Made by a program: the position numbers and the translations under genes
In this document: positions 34,408 through 45,916 of the stretch, in pieces
How positions within the stretch are numbered: the first letter of the stretch is position 1
Layout of the letters: the number at the start of each line of letters is the position of its first letter
Assembly (NCBI GenBank): GCA_026008535.1
Contig: BRKX01000014.1
Coordinates: forward strand, 47,250,506 to 47,314,505
Source: Perilla frutescens
Lineage: Eukaryota; Streptophyta; Magnoliopsida; Lamiales; Lamiaceae
Direction: 5' to 3'
Length of the DNA stretch: 64,000 nucleotides
Notes under the pieces: model-generated
Databases searched by the model: none
Seen by the model: the letters and a program-made list of their open reading frames with translations, nothing else
What the model was told of the DNA's origin: nothing

Positions 34408-35336
34408 TAAAAGTGGTATCAAAGCCACGTCGGCTTTGGTTCTATTTTTGTGTCGTATTGTATTTTACGTTTAATCAAATTGTAATTTAATTCCCGTATT
34501 GTTCATTGTTAAAAAAAAAAAAAAAGAAAGAAGAAAATGCACGATCAAAAAAAAAAAGAGACAAAAAAAAAGAGCCGATCGATTAAAAAAAAAAAAAAAA
34601 TCGAAATATTTTGTTTCCTTTTGTTCAATTTTTAATTTTGGTACTTTCCTTTTGGTACTAGGTTGTTAGTTGGTAATTACCTTAATAAGTCTTTCTTATT
34701 TTTGGTAGTTTCCTTCAAGTTTGTTTTACTTTTGGAACTTTCCATACAAGTTCTATTTCTTGTTGGTAACTTCCTTAAGTGTCTTATTTTATTTTTGGTT
34801 CTTTCCTTCTAGAGTCTAGGCTAATTAAGGTATTTAGATTGTGTCACATAGATTGATACATATCCAAATCCCCTACTTACCTTATCTCTTTCTTTCTTCC
34901 TTATCTATTCTATTTCTTTCCTTCTTTACCTAGATTTATTTTTGGATTTCCTAATCTATTTGGAACTTCAATAATTGATCTACTTCTTTCCTTTCCTACC
35001 GCCCATACTCGACCAACACCATACATACCTCAAAACAATCGGCCACCCCCATCCCATACCACACTACATTCGGCCACTACCATACCCACACATACTCAAC
35101 CCGTATCTCATCTACACATACCAAATTCATCCTTGTTCCGAGAATAGCATTCCCGTCCTTCCTCGAAACAAACCACACGATTCTCTTACCTTCATATACA
35201 CGATTTTCACACACTGTGCACCATACACTTTGAGTGATACACGAGTGGAAAAATCAAGAGTGAAAACAAACGAGCGACAGTGAGATTGTGAGGATCTTCC
35301 TTGTTTTCCTTTACGTTTGTTCATTTTGTAGGTATC
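34408..35336 (+). other. family K array, second leader with PBS
   Basis: PBS TGGTATCAAAGCCA at 34414-34427; A-tracts at 34510-34600 with 'cgatcaaaa' and 'gccgatcgatta' spacers; 'ttggtarttwcctt' repeats at 34635-34810; acceptor-like TTTTGTAG ending at 35331 just before the ATG. No credible ORF. Confidence 0.75.
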
Positions 35337-38300
35337 ATGAAGAAAGGAACCCACACCGAGTCATCCTCTACACCACCATTGGACCCCAGTCGACTTTTCC
35401 ATCTTTGGACTCATCCAAAGACCATTCCAAAGCACCCATGGAGTCATATTCGGATCCACCCGCACCGTGGGATCCCAAGTACCACTTCGAAGCGTTGTCT
35501 AAGCATGTTCAAAGACAACACCAGGCCCTCTCCGACAAGATAGACGATTTAGTGCATGCTCTTGAACGCACTAAAACGACACCTGTCTTTCCTCCACCCA
35601 TTCGAGGAAACCAACGCCTAGAGCATCACAACGAGCCTGAAGAGGAGTACTTTGATGAGAATACTGAAGAATTTGATCGAGGACGTCGCCCGAGACGAGG
35701 TCATAGTCGAGATGACTATGAAGAAGATCGAATACTCCACAACATCAAGACGAGCATTCCAGAATTTGAAGGCCTTCACGATCCCGATATCTACCTTGAT
35801 TGGGAACGTAAGGTAGAGAAGATTTTCGCATGCTATGATTTTTCAGAAGCTAAAAAGGTGCAGCTACCATGTTTGGAGTTTAAAGGCTACGCAGCCACTT
35901 GGTGGGAAATGCAGCAAGAAAGAAGACGAAGAAACAGAAATCCACCCATTGACAATTGGGAGGAAATGAAAGGATTCTTGCGTGGACGCTTCATTCCAGT
36001 CCACTATGAAAGAGAGCTTGAGAAGAAGCTCAACCGGATCAAGCAAGGAGCTAGATCGATCGAAGAGTACCATAAAGAGCTCGAAACTGCCCTGAATCGA
36101 GTCGAAAAAGAGGAGACCTTAAATGCTACCATCATTCGGTACATTGAAGGTATGAATCCAGACATTGCCTGTGAAGTAGAGCTCAAAGAATTCACAAGCA
36201 TAGAGAGAATGGTGCAATACGCATCAATTGTGGAAAAGCAGTTGTGAGAAGGCCGCCGTCAATCCAGTCAAAGTGCAGCCCCTACTCGATCATCTTGGAG
36301 TAAAGGTACACCTTCCACATCACCTTCTACTCCTTCTACTGATTCCACACGACCCCGAGGTCAATCCGGCCCTCCGGAACGCCGTTTTGATCGTTCTACA
36401 CCGCAAGCAAGCCGAAGACCCGAGTCTACACCCAGGCCACCTTTCCAACGGCCCAATCAGTCCACTCCAACGCCGAATGCAGCCCCTAGTCGAGCCCGTG
36501 ACATCCAATGTCATAAATGCCAAGGTTGGGGTCATTTTCAGAACCAGTGTCCAAACCGGCGTGTTCTGTTCCTCAATGAACAGAATGGACTTGAATCAGC
36601 CAGTGAAGATGAAGAGGAGACCCAAGACGCCACCCCTGAAGCAGTCAAGGTCCCTGAAGTCGAGCCAGATGATGATGAAGTCGAGCTACCTCATGTCAGC
36701 TTGGTTTCTATTCGCAGTCTGAACATCAACCGTGAAGACGAAGAACAATCGCAACGAGAAAACATTTTCTACACTCGAGTTGCAATCAAAGATTAGACTT
36801 GTGCCATGATCATCGACAGTGGGAGTGTAATCAACGCGATCAGTCAGTATGCCGTTGATAAACTCGCCCTCACCACAACAAAGCATCCAAAACCGTACAA
36901 GTTGCAGTGGCTCATAGATCCCGGATCCATCAGAGTTACAGGTCAGGTACACGTTTCCTTTACTAAAGGTCGCTATTCTGACACTGTTCTTTGTGATGTT
37001 ATTCCCATGGAAGCAGCCCATATACTTTTAGGAAGACCGTGGCAGTTCGACAGAAAAGCAGTTCACGATGGTTTAGCCAACACCTACTCGATTACTCGAG
37101 ATGGTCGCACCACTGTACTCAAGCCACTCACTCCTAAAGCCGTTGCAGAGGATCAAGAAAGGATGCAAGAGAGATTCAAGCAAGAACGGGCAAAACAAGC
37201 CGCAGCCGCAGCCCGAACCAACTCGGTCGCCACTTCAACGCCGAGTTCTACCTCAAGTTCGACCAATGCAGCCCCTAAGACACCTCCTAATGATGCCTTA
37301 GCTCGTGGAAAAGCCACCGGATCAGACCCAAGCAAAGAGAAGAATCGATCCCTGTTCATCTCAGTTAAAGGCGTAGAGAAAGCACTAAAAGCAGGTTTAC
37401 CTTTCGTTCTTTTATCTTATAAGGACAGTGCTACTAATGGTGTTTCTTTACCTTGTGATGTGCAGCCACTTATGGAGGAGTTCGCGGATGTGTTCCCGGA
37501 TGAGATTCCAAGTGGATTACCTCCAGTTCGTGGGATCGAGCACCAAATCGACTTCGTACCCGGCGCAGTCCTACCCAACCGACCGGCGTACCGCACGTCC
37601 CCTGAAGAGACGAAGGAGATCGATCGCCAAGTTAAGGAGTTGCCAGAGAAGAAGCAAATCCGAGAGTCGATGAGCCCTTGTGCAGTTCCAGTCATTCTAG
37701 TGCCCAAGAAAAACAACGAATGGAGAATGTGCATGGATTGCCGCGCCATCAACAAAATAACAGTTAAGTAGAGATTTCCTATCCCTAGACTTCATGATAT
37801 GCTAGATGAATTAAGTGGTTCTCATGTGTTTTCTAAGATAGATTTGAGATCTGGTTATTTTCAAGTTAGAATGCATGAAGGGGATGAATGGAAAACTGCG
37901 TTTAAAACAAAGCATGGTTTATATGAGTGGTTAGTTATGCCTTTTGGTCTCACTAATGCACCGAGCACGTTTATGAGATTAATGAATCATGTTTTGCGTG
38001 ATGTGATTGGTAAATTTGTTGTTGTCTACTTTGATGATATTTTGATTTACAGTCACAATGCACAGGCGCACTTAGATCATCTTAGGCGTGTTTTCTGTCT
38101 TCTGCGTGATGCTAAGTTGTATGGAAACTTGTCTAAATGTTCCTTTTGCATGGATGAAGTCGTGTTTTTAGGCTTTGTCGTTAGTTCACGAGGTATTGAG
38201 GTAGACCGTTCCAAAATCAAAGCGATTGAGGAATGGCCAACCCCGAAAAACGCCTCTGAGGTTCGATCCTTTCATGGATTAGCTGGGTTTTACCGTCGTT

Positions 38301-40324
38301 TTGTGCGGGATTTCTCCAGTATAGCCGCCCCTCTTACTGAGCTAAGTAAGAAGGATCGGAAATTTGAGTGGGGTAAACAACAAGAGCATGCTTTTAATAC
38401 CTTGAAGTCATTGTTATGTTCTGCTCCTGTTTTGTGTTTACCTGATTTTTCCAAAACTTTTGAGATCGAGTGTGATGCCTCCGGGATAGGTATTGGTGCT
38501 GTTTTGATGCAGGAAAAACGTCCCGTGGCATACTTCAGTGAGAAGTTAAGTGGTGCCTCCCTTAGGTACTCCACGTACGATAAAGAGCTCTATGCTTTGA
38601 AGCGTGCGTTGGACACATGGCAGCACTATCTCTGGCCTAAGGAGTTCGTCATCCACACGGATCATGAAAGTTTGAAGCATTTGAAAGGGCAAAACAATCT
38701 GAACAAGAGACATGCGAGATGGGTCGAGTTCATCGAGTCCTTCCCGTATGTTATCAAGTACAAGAAAGGCGAGGAAAACGTGGTCGCCGATGCCCTATCA
38801 AGAAGGTACGCTCTTTTGAACTTAATGCATGCTAAGATGCTTGGTTTTGAGTCTATTAAAGCACTGTATGTTGAGGATGCCTATTTCAGCCCCATCTATG
38901 CTTCATGTAGCTCGAAATCTAGGTCTTATGATGGTTATTATGTGCATGATGGTTTTCTGTTCAAAGAGTCGAAATCATGCATCCCTACTTGTTTTATGCG
39001 TGAGTTATTAGTGTTAGAATCGCATGCGGGAGGTTTAATGGGTCACTTTGGTGTGCATAAAACATTGAACTTGCTGCATGAACACTTCTTTTGGCCGCAT
39101 ATGCGTAAGGATGTAGAGAATGTGTGTAGTCGTTGCATTACTTGTCGTCAAGCTAAATCCACTTCACACCCATTTGGTCTTTACTCGCCCCTACCCGCCC
39201 CCTCTTCTCCTTGGATTGATATTTCTATGGATTTCATCTTAGGATTGCCTAGAACTAGGTCGGGTAAGGATTCTGTGTTTGTTGTAGTTGATAGGTTTTC
39301 CAAAATGGCTCATTTCATTGCATGTAGGAAAACTGATGATGCTATACATGTTGCCAACTTGTTCTTTGTGCATGTTGTTAGATTGCATGGAATTCCTCGT
39401 ACTATTGTTAGTGATAGGGATTCTAAGTTTTTAGGACATTTCTGGCGTGTTTTGTGGGGAAAATTAGGTACTAAGTTATTGTTTTCTACTGCATGTCATC
39501 CACAAACCGATGGTCAAACTGAGGTTGTGAATCGCACTTTAGGAGCTTTACTTAGGTCTCTAATTAAGAATAACTTGAAGTCATGGGAAGAATGTTTACC
39601 ATATGCTGAATTTGCTTATAATCGTGTTGTGCATTCTTCTACTAACATGTCTCCGTTTGAGGTAGTTTATGGATTTAATCCGTTAACTCCTAATGATTTG
39701 TTACCTTTACCTGTTGAGCATCTAACAAGTGTTAAAGGTATGAGAAGAGCTGATTTTATTCAAAAGATGCATGAGAAGGTACGTGCCCGGATTGAGCACC
39801 AAGGCTCAAGAATAGTCGCCGCACGCAACACGAGGCACAAACGTGTCATCTTTCAGCCCGGTGATCGTGTTTGGGTTCATTTAAGCACCGACCGATTTCC
39901 TAACTTGAGGAAGTCCAAGTTGTCGCCCCGTGGAGATGGTCCCTTTACTGTTCTAAGCCGTGTTAATGATAATGCATACCGCATTGATCTACCTGGTGAG
40001 TATAAGTGTTCTTCTACGTTTAATGTTGCTGATTTATCTCCTTTTGTTGCAGATGAATTTGACCATGATGAGGAGTCAAATTCGAGGACGAATTCTTTTC
40101 AGCAGGGGGGGAATGATGAGGACATCCATAGCAATGAGGAAGTCAATGAAGAGCTTCAATTCAAAGGCCCCGTCACAAGACTAAGAGCTAAGAAGTTGCA
40201 AGATTATTTGCAAGCTACAATTCGCAAGAAGCTTGAAGAAGAAGACGGCGTACAAGGAAGCTTGAAGATGATGAACTTATTAACATTGGAAGATGGAGAT
40301 CAAGACATGGAGAACACAACATGA
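35337..40324 (+). pseudogene. family K array, second gag-pol, broken
   Basis: Same domain order as the intact copy, but with a deletion/frameshift near 35375-35395 (the MKKGTHTESSSTPP start is in a different frame from the rest of gag) and stops at 36245-36247 (CGA to TGA), 36794-36796 (CAG to TAG, in the protease) and 37769-37771 (TAC to TAG, in RT). RT residue changes include DDMLD to HDMLD. Markers (SGSHVFSKID, AHLDHL, YVEDAYF, SKSRSYDG) group it with the protein at 46359-51485 and not with its array partner. It ends within the third LTR without tail duplication. Confidence 0.9.
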
Positions 40325-41377
40325 AGATGTGCACGTGTGCATGTGGACGTGTGCATGGGCTTGAAGTGAAGAAGAATCGGCCGAGTTTGAACTAGACCAA
40401 TTTTCGGCCCTTTTGGAATTTATCTAGTAGTTATTTTATTTTGGACTATAGTATTTATTTTATTTAATTATACTATAGTTTAGATCAGATTTTAATTAAT
40501 TATTTAGGATAATTTTCGGTTACAATAAGTCATGGTTTGACTAGGATTTTAGATAAGGTAAGATCTACAAGTTCTACCTTAAATAGAATTCTAGTTTAGG
40601 AATTATCCAAACACAATCCTAGATTGATTTGGACTATGATTTTCGGTCCTTAGCTTATAGTTTTCGATCCACCTATTATTATAAATAGGGGATCCATGTT
40701 TCATTGTTACTTTAGACTATATTTGATTATTAAGCCTTTGCTTTCAATATCGTCTCTCCCCGTTTAATCTTTTGTGAGTTTAGATAATTAAATTCATACT
40801 CTTAGATTTAGCACCTCTAAGTTTTACAAAGGGAATTCGCCGTTCACGTTCGAGGGATCGTCGGAAACTCGCTATCCGAAGAGCAACTTAAAGAATTTGG
40901 CCTTGTGTACGTTCGAGATTCAAGGCAACTTTCGGGTTATAATTCACAACACTATCACCACCGCCGTCTACCATCCACGACGCCACCACCACCACCGGCC
41001 GTCCGTACCAATTCCAGCTACCATCACCGCCGTCCAAGCCCCGCCGCCGTTCGTGTTCCAATTCATCGTCATTCCGTTCAATCCGTAAGTCCATCGTATC
41101 TCTATCATACCCTATCTACTCAAGCCGTTCTAAACCCCTTCAATACCATCGAAATTCCATCAACCTTGCCATTGTCCTAGCCGTCCAAAACAGCCCCATA
41201 CTTGTTTGGATTTTGTGTTATTTTGTGTGTCATAGTTTAGATATTTTAGTTGAGTCTTAGTCGTCTAGTTTGTTCCAATATTATTCCGCTTATTTTACTT
41301 TGATTATTTGAGTCATCGAAGACACAAAAACTTACGTGTGTCGACGTGTGTTCGTTCCTAGAGTTCGGGTCGTATCA
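40114..41377 (+). repeat. family K array, third LTR (type III)
   Basis: 1264 bp, preceded by PPT 'cagcagggggggaa'. TATA-like TTATAAATA at 40679-40687; GTAAGT near 41084-41089. Type III U5 markers ('gccccatacttgtttgg', 'catagtttagatatttt') match the 5' LTR of the inverted element at 60387-60858 nearly base for base. Confidence 0.92.
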
Positions 41378-41982
41378 ATACGCCTATTGATGAATTGATA
41401 GATGTTGCTACTTGTGAAGATGTTGGAGTAGTCGAGAGAGAAGAAATGAAGGTTGTTGCCGCCGTTGAGGAATCCAAAGAAGTTGAAAAGTTGGAGGAAT
41501 TACAACCATGTTCTAAAAAGGAGAATGACATCAGTGGAGCAGTGGTTGAAGATCACAAAGAATTCGATCAAGCAAGCATGGAGGAGCTGCCAAATTCTAA
41601 TATCATTTGTCAACCATTTTCTTGTGCTATCTATATTTTACAGGTTGTTGAAGTTATTCCATTGAAAGTTGGGTTTGTGCAAAGAAAGATTGATGATCCA
41701 TTCGCGTTCGTCTTTGATCCTGGAGATTTGAATTCGAGGACGAATTCTTTTCAAGAGGAGGGGAATGATACGAACCCGAAAAGCATAAAAGAATCAAATC
41801 CAAGAATACCATTGAGAGCTTCAAAGATAATCATGTTGTTCAAAATTAAAGATTGGAGATCAAGATTTGAAGAACACATGTGCATGAAAATATTCAGATA
41901 TTTTGGGCAGTCTATGAAGATCAAATATTCAGTCCGAGATTGGTCAACATGCTATCATTTGATGATGAAGAAGGAAGCATGA
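41378..41982 (+). pseudogene. family N gag, C-terminal part with LTR-encoded tail
   Basis: Open from the family K junction: PIDELIDVATCEDV, a Glu-rich segment, QPFSCAIYILQVVE, then DLNSRTNSFQEEGND into the LTR, ending in a tail (KIIMLFKIKDWRSRFEEH) that lacks the TRxRAKKLQ core of the K/L tails. There is no catalytic domain. The start is missing, because the N-terminal half was removed by the rearrangement at 41377/41378. In the intact relative this region follows the capsid domain; its acidic composition suggests no known function. Confidence 0.75.
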
Positions 41983-42995
41983 AGACGTGAGAAGAAGAAC
42001 GACGCCATTTGGACGTGTACATCAAAAGTTATACGCGTTTGCATGGGAAATCGGGAGATGTTGTCTTTCATGCAAAGGTGGCAAGAATTACACACACATG
42101 GGCCACGAAATTAATACACTTAATTCAGCCCATGGACGTGTATTTTGGGTCCAAGAATGGTGAGAATATCCAGCCCAAATCCACTTTGGGATTTATCCTT
42201 ATCTAGTTAGATTTAGATAGATTTTTGTTACCTTATTTTTGGTATCTTTTGATTTTATCCTAGTTTGATTAGGATTAGTATATTTTCGGTTTCTTTAGCT
42301 TTTAGGACTCTAATTTTCGTCCATATACACTCCTATAAATAGGAGCACCCTGTGACATTCATAATTCAGACATTGCATGAAATAAAAAGTTAATTTCTCA
42401 ATTGTCTCACCGATCCTTTGGTTGATCACATTTATCGATCCTTTGGTTGATCAAACACAATTCTATTGATCTAGCAATTCAATAGTCTTATTCAAGTTCT
42501 TCAGGGTACAACGAGTACTTGGGAGAATTGCTATCCGGAGAAGCTAGACGTGCGCGTTCGGGTTTACAACACGGGTTCGCCGATCCTAGCCGACCCTTCT
42601 ACCAAACTTCACTGCCGCCAAAGCCACCTTCAACGACATCCATCCTTCATCAATTCGTCCATATCACCATCATCCATCAAGTTCATCGAGTTTCCAAGCT
42701 GATTCCACCAATTTCAAGCATACGTGCTATTCGCGCCGAGTTAAGCACCTATATTGTAAGTTTCCTATTTTCTTATCATAACCTATCTACACCAACCTTT
42801 CTTCACCCCCTATCATCATACTATACGACCATACCCTTTTTCTTTCATATTCGAGTCTTAAATATCAAGTTTAGTCGTTAGTTTAGTTTATTCATAGTGT
42901 CGGATTGAATCCTTCATTCGCCTGACGTGTTTCGATCTAAAAGTCTTCCGCTACGTTTTCTCTCGTGTCTTGGAATCATTGTCCGGGTCACACCA
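41766..42995 (+). repeat. family N (N1) LTR
   Basis: 1230 bp, TGATACGAACCCG...CACACCA; PPT 'caagaggaggggaa' before it and hairpin motif at 41730-41747. TATA inside 'cctataaatagg' near 42331-42342; GTAAGT at 42756-42761. Followed by PBS TGGCATCAGAGCCA (43002-43015), so it acts as a 5' LTR for the downstream internal region and as a 3' LTR for the upstream one. Confidence 0.85.
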
Positions 42996-43585
42996 TAAAT
43001 TTGGCATCAGAGCCACGTCAGCTCTGCTGGTCGTGGTTCAATCCGACGTGTCATCTACGTGTTAGTTATTTTTCGTACGTGTCATTTATCTGTCTTACGT
43101 GTCATTTAACTTTCGTATTATTTCGAGTCTATTGTAATCTGATTATTATTCATTGAAAAACAAAAGAGAGCAAAAGACATCGGCTAAAAAAAAAGAAGAA
43201 AAAGTCACCGAAAAAAAAAAAACGAAAATTCAGATATATTTTCTTGTTGAATTCGATTTTATTGTTTTAGATAGGCTTGAATCCATCTTAGATAGATATT
43301 TTGGGATTTGTTAGATTGTGTTCACACTTGGTCAAACTTATCCAAAAATATTCTACCTTATCCACTAGATTTCCTACCTTGTTTAGATATCTTCCATCCT
43401 AATCCATATCTAATCAAGATCATCCATCCTTATCCATCATAGATTTCAATCCTTACACCTCTAGGATTCGAAATTTTCAGATCATACACACCTACACCCG
43501 GTGCACCTTATACACCACATAGTCCGTACACCCATACACCCATGGTTCACTTACACCAATCAGCAGGTTTACCTACACCGTTAAG
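42996..43585 (+). other. family N leader
   Basis: PBS at 43002-43015; A-tracts at 43153-43226; pyrimidine-rich DNA; 'tacacc' repeats (43488-43580); acceptor-like 'aatcagcag' ending at 43566, 20 bases before the ATG. No ORF. Confidence 0.65.
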
Positions 43586-43947
43586 ATGAATCCAGTCCAA
43601 GTACGCCCGAATCGATTCAGAGATGCCGATGGTCTACACCGCAACAAGATAACCATCCCAGAGTTTGAGGGTCTATATGATCCAGAAGTGTACCTAGATT
43701 GGGAACGCAGAGTTGATAAGATTTTTAAGTATCACTACTTCCCAGAGCTAAAGAAGGTGCAATTAGCCACATTGGAGTTTAAAGACTACGTAGCAACATG
43801 GTGGGAATTCCAACAAAATCGATGCCACCGAGATCACCTTCCACCTATTGACACATGGCGTGAGTTGAAAGATTTGATGCGGAAACGCTTCATTCCAGAC
43901 CACTACCAATGGGAGTTGGAGGAAAAGCTATACAAGCTTAGGCAAAG
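43586..43947 (+). pseudogene. family N gag, N-terminal part, truncated
   Basis: Starts MNPVQVRPNRFRDADGLHRN and runs through the capsid domain (EFEGLYDPEVYLDWERRVD, ATWWEFQQNR, RFIPDHYQWELEEKLYKLRQ) until the family K LTR begins at 43948, preceded by CAAAG. It is nearly identical in protein to the first 121 residues of the gag at 61755-63323. The missing remainder should lie beyond the window if CAAAG is a true target-site duplication. Confidence 0.8.
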
Positions 43948-44115
43948 TGATACGACCCGAACTCTAGGAACGAACACACGTCGACACACGTAAGTTTTTG
44001 TGTCTTCTATGACTCAAATAATCAAAGTAGAATAAGCGGAAAAATAATGGAACAAACTAGACGACTAAGACTTAACTAAAATACCTAGACAATGACACAC
44101 AAAATAACACAATAT
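43948..44115 (-). repeat. family K LTR terminal fragment (168 bp)
   Basis: The outer 168 bp of a family K LTR in minus orientation, starting TGATACGACCC after CAAAG (43943-43947). It ends at ...acacaatatc, where a second full LTR terminus (TGATACGACCC) starts. It differs in sequence from the following LTR ('cttctatgac' versus 'ctacgatgac'), so it is not a simple tandem duplication. It is best read as an older K LTR hit by the next element, with ATATC (44111-44115) as that element's left target duplication. Confidence 0.75.
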
Positions 44116-44990
44116 CTGATACGACCCGAACTCTAGGAACGAACACACGTCGACACACGTAAGTTTTTGTGTCTACGATGACTCAAATAATCAAAGTAAA
44201 ATAAGCGGAATAAAATTGGAACAAACTAGACGACTAAGACTCAACTAAAATACCTAGACAATGACACACAAAATAACACAATATCCAAAGGATGGGGGCT
44301 GTTATGAACGATATTTTGGACGAGAATTATGATGATGTGGAGAATGGAATTTCGATGGTGTGTATTGGTTTAGAATGGCTTGAGTAGATAGGGTATGTTA
44401 GAGATACGATGGACTTACGGATGTAACGAAGTGAACACGATCTTGAGGATGATGGTTGAGATGGACGACGGTGGATGGTGGTGGCGTCGAAGGTGGCTGG
44501 ACGGCGGCGGTGATGGTGTTGTGAATTACAACCCGAAAGTTGCCTTGAATCTCGAACGTACACAAGGCCAAATTCTTTAAGTTGCTCTTCGGATAGCGAG
44601 TTTCCGACAATCCCTCGAACGTGGACGGCGAATTCCCTTTGTAAACCTTAGAGATGCTAAATCTAAGAGTATGAATTTAATTATCTAAACTCACAAAGAT
44701 CAAAAGGGGAGAGACGATATTGAAAGCAAAGGCTTAATAATCAAATATAGTCTAAAGTAACAATGAAACATGGATCCCCTATTTATAATAATAGGTGGAT
44801 CGAAAACTATAAGCTAAGGACCGAAAATCATAGTCCAAATAAATCTAGGATTGTGTTTGGATAATTCCTAAACTAGAATTCTATTTAAGGTAGAACTTGT
44901 AGATCTTACCTTATCTAAAATCCTAGTCAAACCATGACTTATTGTAACCGAAAATTATCCTAAATAATTAATTAAAAAATCTGATCTAAA
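44116..44990 (-). repeat. copy 2 3' LTR, outer part (type II)
   Basis: Runs from the LTR end (TGATACGACCC) inward 875 bp, to 'ctgatctaaa'. Its first ~600 bp form an inverted repeat with 44991-45596, differing at only a few bases by eye. Type II U5 as in 33169-34407. Confidence 0.88.
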
Positions 44991-45916
44991 CAATATCGTC
45001 TCTCCCCTTTTGATCTTTGTGAGTTTAGATAATTAAATTCATACTCTTAGATTTAGCATCTCTAAGTTTTACAAAGGGAATTCGCCGTCCACGTTCGAGG
45101 GATCGTCGGAAACTCGCTATCCGAAGAGCAACTTAAAGAATTTGGCCTTGTGTACGTTCGAGATTCAAGGTAACTTTCGGGTTGTAATTCACAACACCAT
45201 CACCGCCGCCGTCCAGCCACCTTCGACGCCACCACCATCCACCATCGTCCATCTCAACCATCATCCTCAAGATCGTGTTCTCTTCGTTACATCCGTAAGT
45301 CCATCGTATCTCTAACATACCCTATCTACTCAAGCCATTCTAAACCAATACACACCATCGAAATTCCATTCTCCACATCATCATAATTCTCGTCCAAAAT
45401 ACCGTTCATAACAGCCCCCATCCTTTGGATATTGTGTTATTTTGTGTGTCATTGTCTAGGTATTTTAGTTGAGTCTTAGTCGTCTAGTTTGTTCCAATTT
45501 TATTCCGCTTATTTTACTTTGATTATTTGAGTCATCGTAGACACAAAAACTTAAGTGTGTCGACGTGTGTTCGTTCCTAGAGTTCGGGTCGTATCATAAA
45601 AGTGGTATCAAAGCCACGTTGGCTTTGGTTCGATTTTTGTGTCGTATTGTATTTTACGTTTAATCAAATTGTAATTTAATTCCCGTATTGTTCATTGTTA
45701 AAAAAAAAAAAAGAAGAAAAGGCACGATCAAAAAAAAAAAAAGACAAAAAAAAAGAGCCGATCGATTAAAAAAAAAAAATCGAAATATTTTGTTTCCTTT
45801 TGTTCAATTTTTAATTTTGGTACTTTCCTTTTGGTACTAGGTTGTTAGTTGGTAATTACCTTAATAAGTCTTTCTTATTTTTGGTAGTTTCCTTCAAGTT
45901 TGTTTTACTTTTGGAA
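44991..45916 (+). repeat. inverted piece: LTR 3' half plus PBS and 320 bp of leader
   Basis: Plus-sense LTR from 'caatatcgtctctcc' to GTATCA (44991-45596), then PBS TGGTATCAAAGCCA at 45603-45616, A-tracts and leader repeats up to about 45916 ('acttttggaa'). It lies head-to-head with the LTR DNA on both sides. In content it resembles the 5' end of element RNA (most of R, U5, PBS, leader). Confidence 0.88.

Larger units (their letters stand above)
24887..41377 (+). mobile_element. family K tandem array: LTR-internal-LTR-internal-LTR
   Basis: Three LTRs (24887-27356, interrupted; 33046/33169-34407; 40114-41377) alternate with two internal regions, each with its own PBS, leader and gag-pol frame. 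The flanks do not match: GTTAA (24882-24886, Athila pol) on the left, ATACG (41378-41382, family N gag) on the right. The U5 parts of the three LTRs are of three different sequence types. A single insertion would give matching flanks and LTRs, so the array was built by recombination between separately inserted copies, with loss of the DNA between them. Confidence 0.88.
41378..43947 (+). mobile_element. family N gag-only element fragment in permuted order
   Basis: The order is gag 3' part (41378-41765), complete LTR (41766-42995), PBS and leader, gag 5' part (43586-43947). The gag pieces do not overlap: the first begins at the position of about residue 283 of the related intact gag at 61755-63323, and the second stops near residue 122. 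This is what remains of a tandem LTR-internal-LTR-internal array, or of a circle-derived insertion, after both sides were cut by family K sequences. Confidence 0.75.

Noticed and set aside
40905..41180. 91-residue His/Pro-rich ORF in LTRs (also 60584-60859)
   Set aside because: It is translation of the C/G-rich U5 island; frames are not kept among LTR types.
43948..44115. Simple tandem duplication of the LTR end
   Set aside because: Its bases differ from the adjacent LTR terminus at several sites and it is bordered by CAAAG and ATATC, so a nested insertion fits better.
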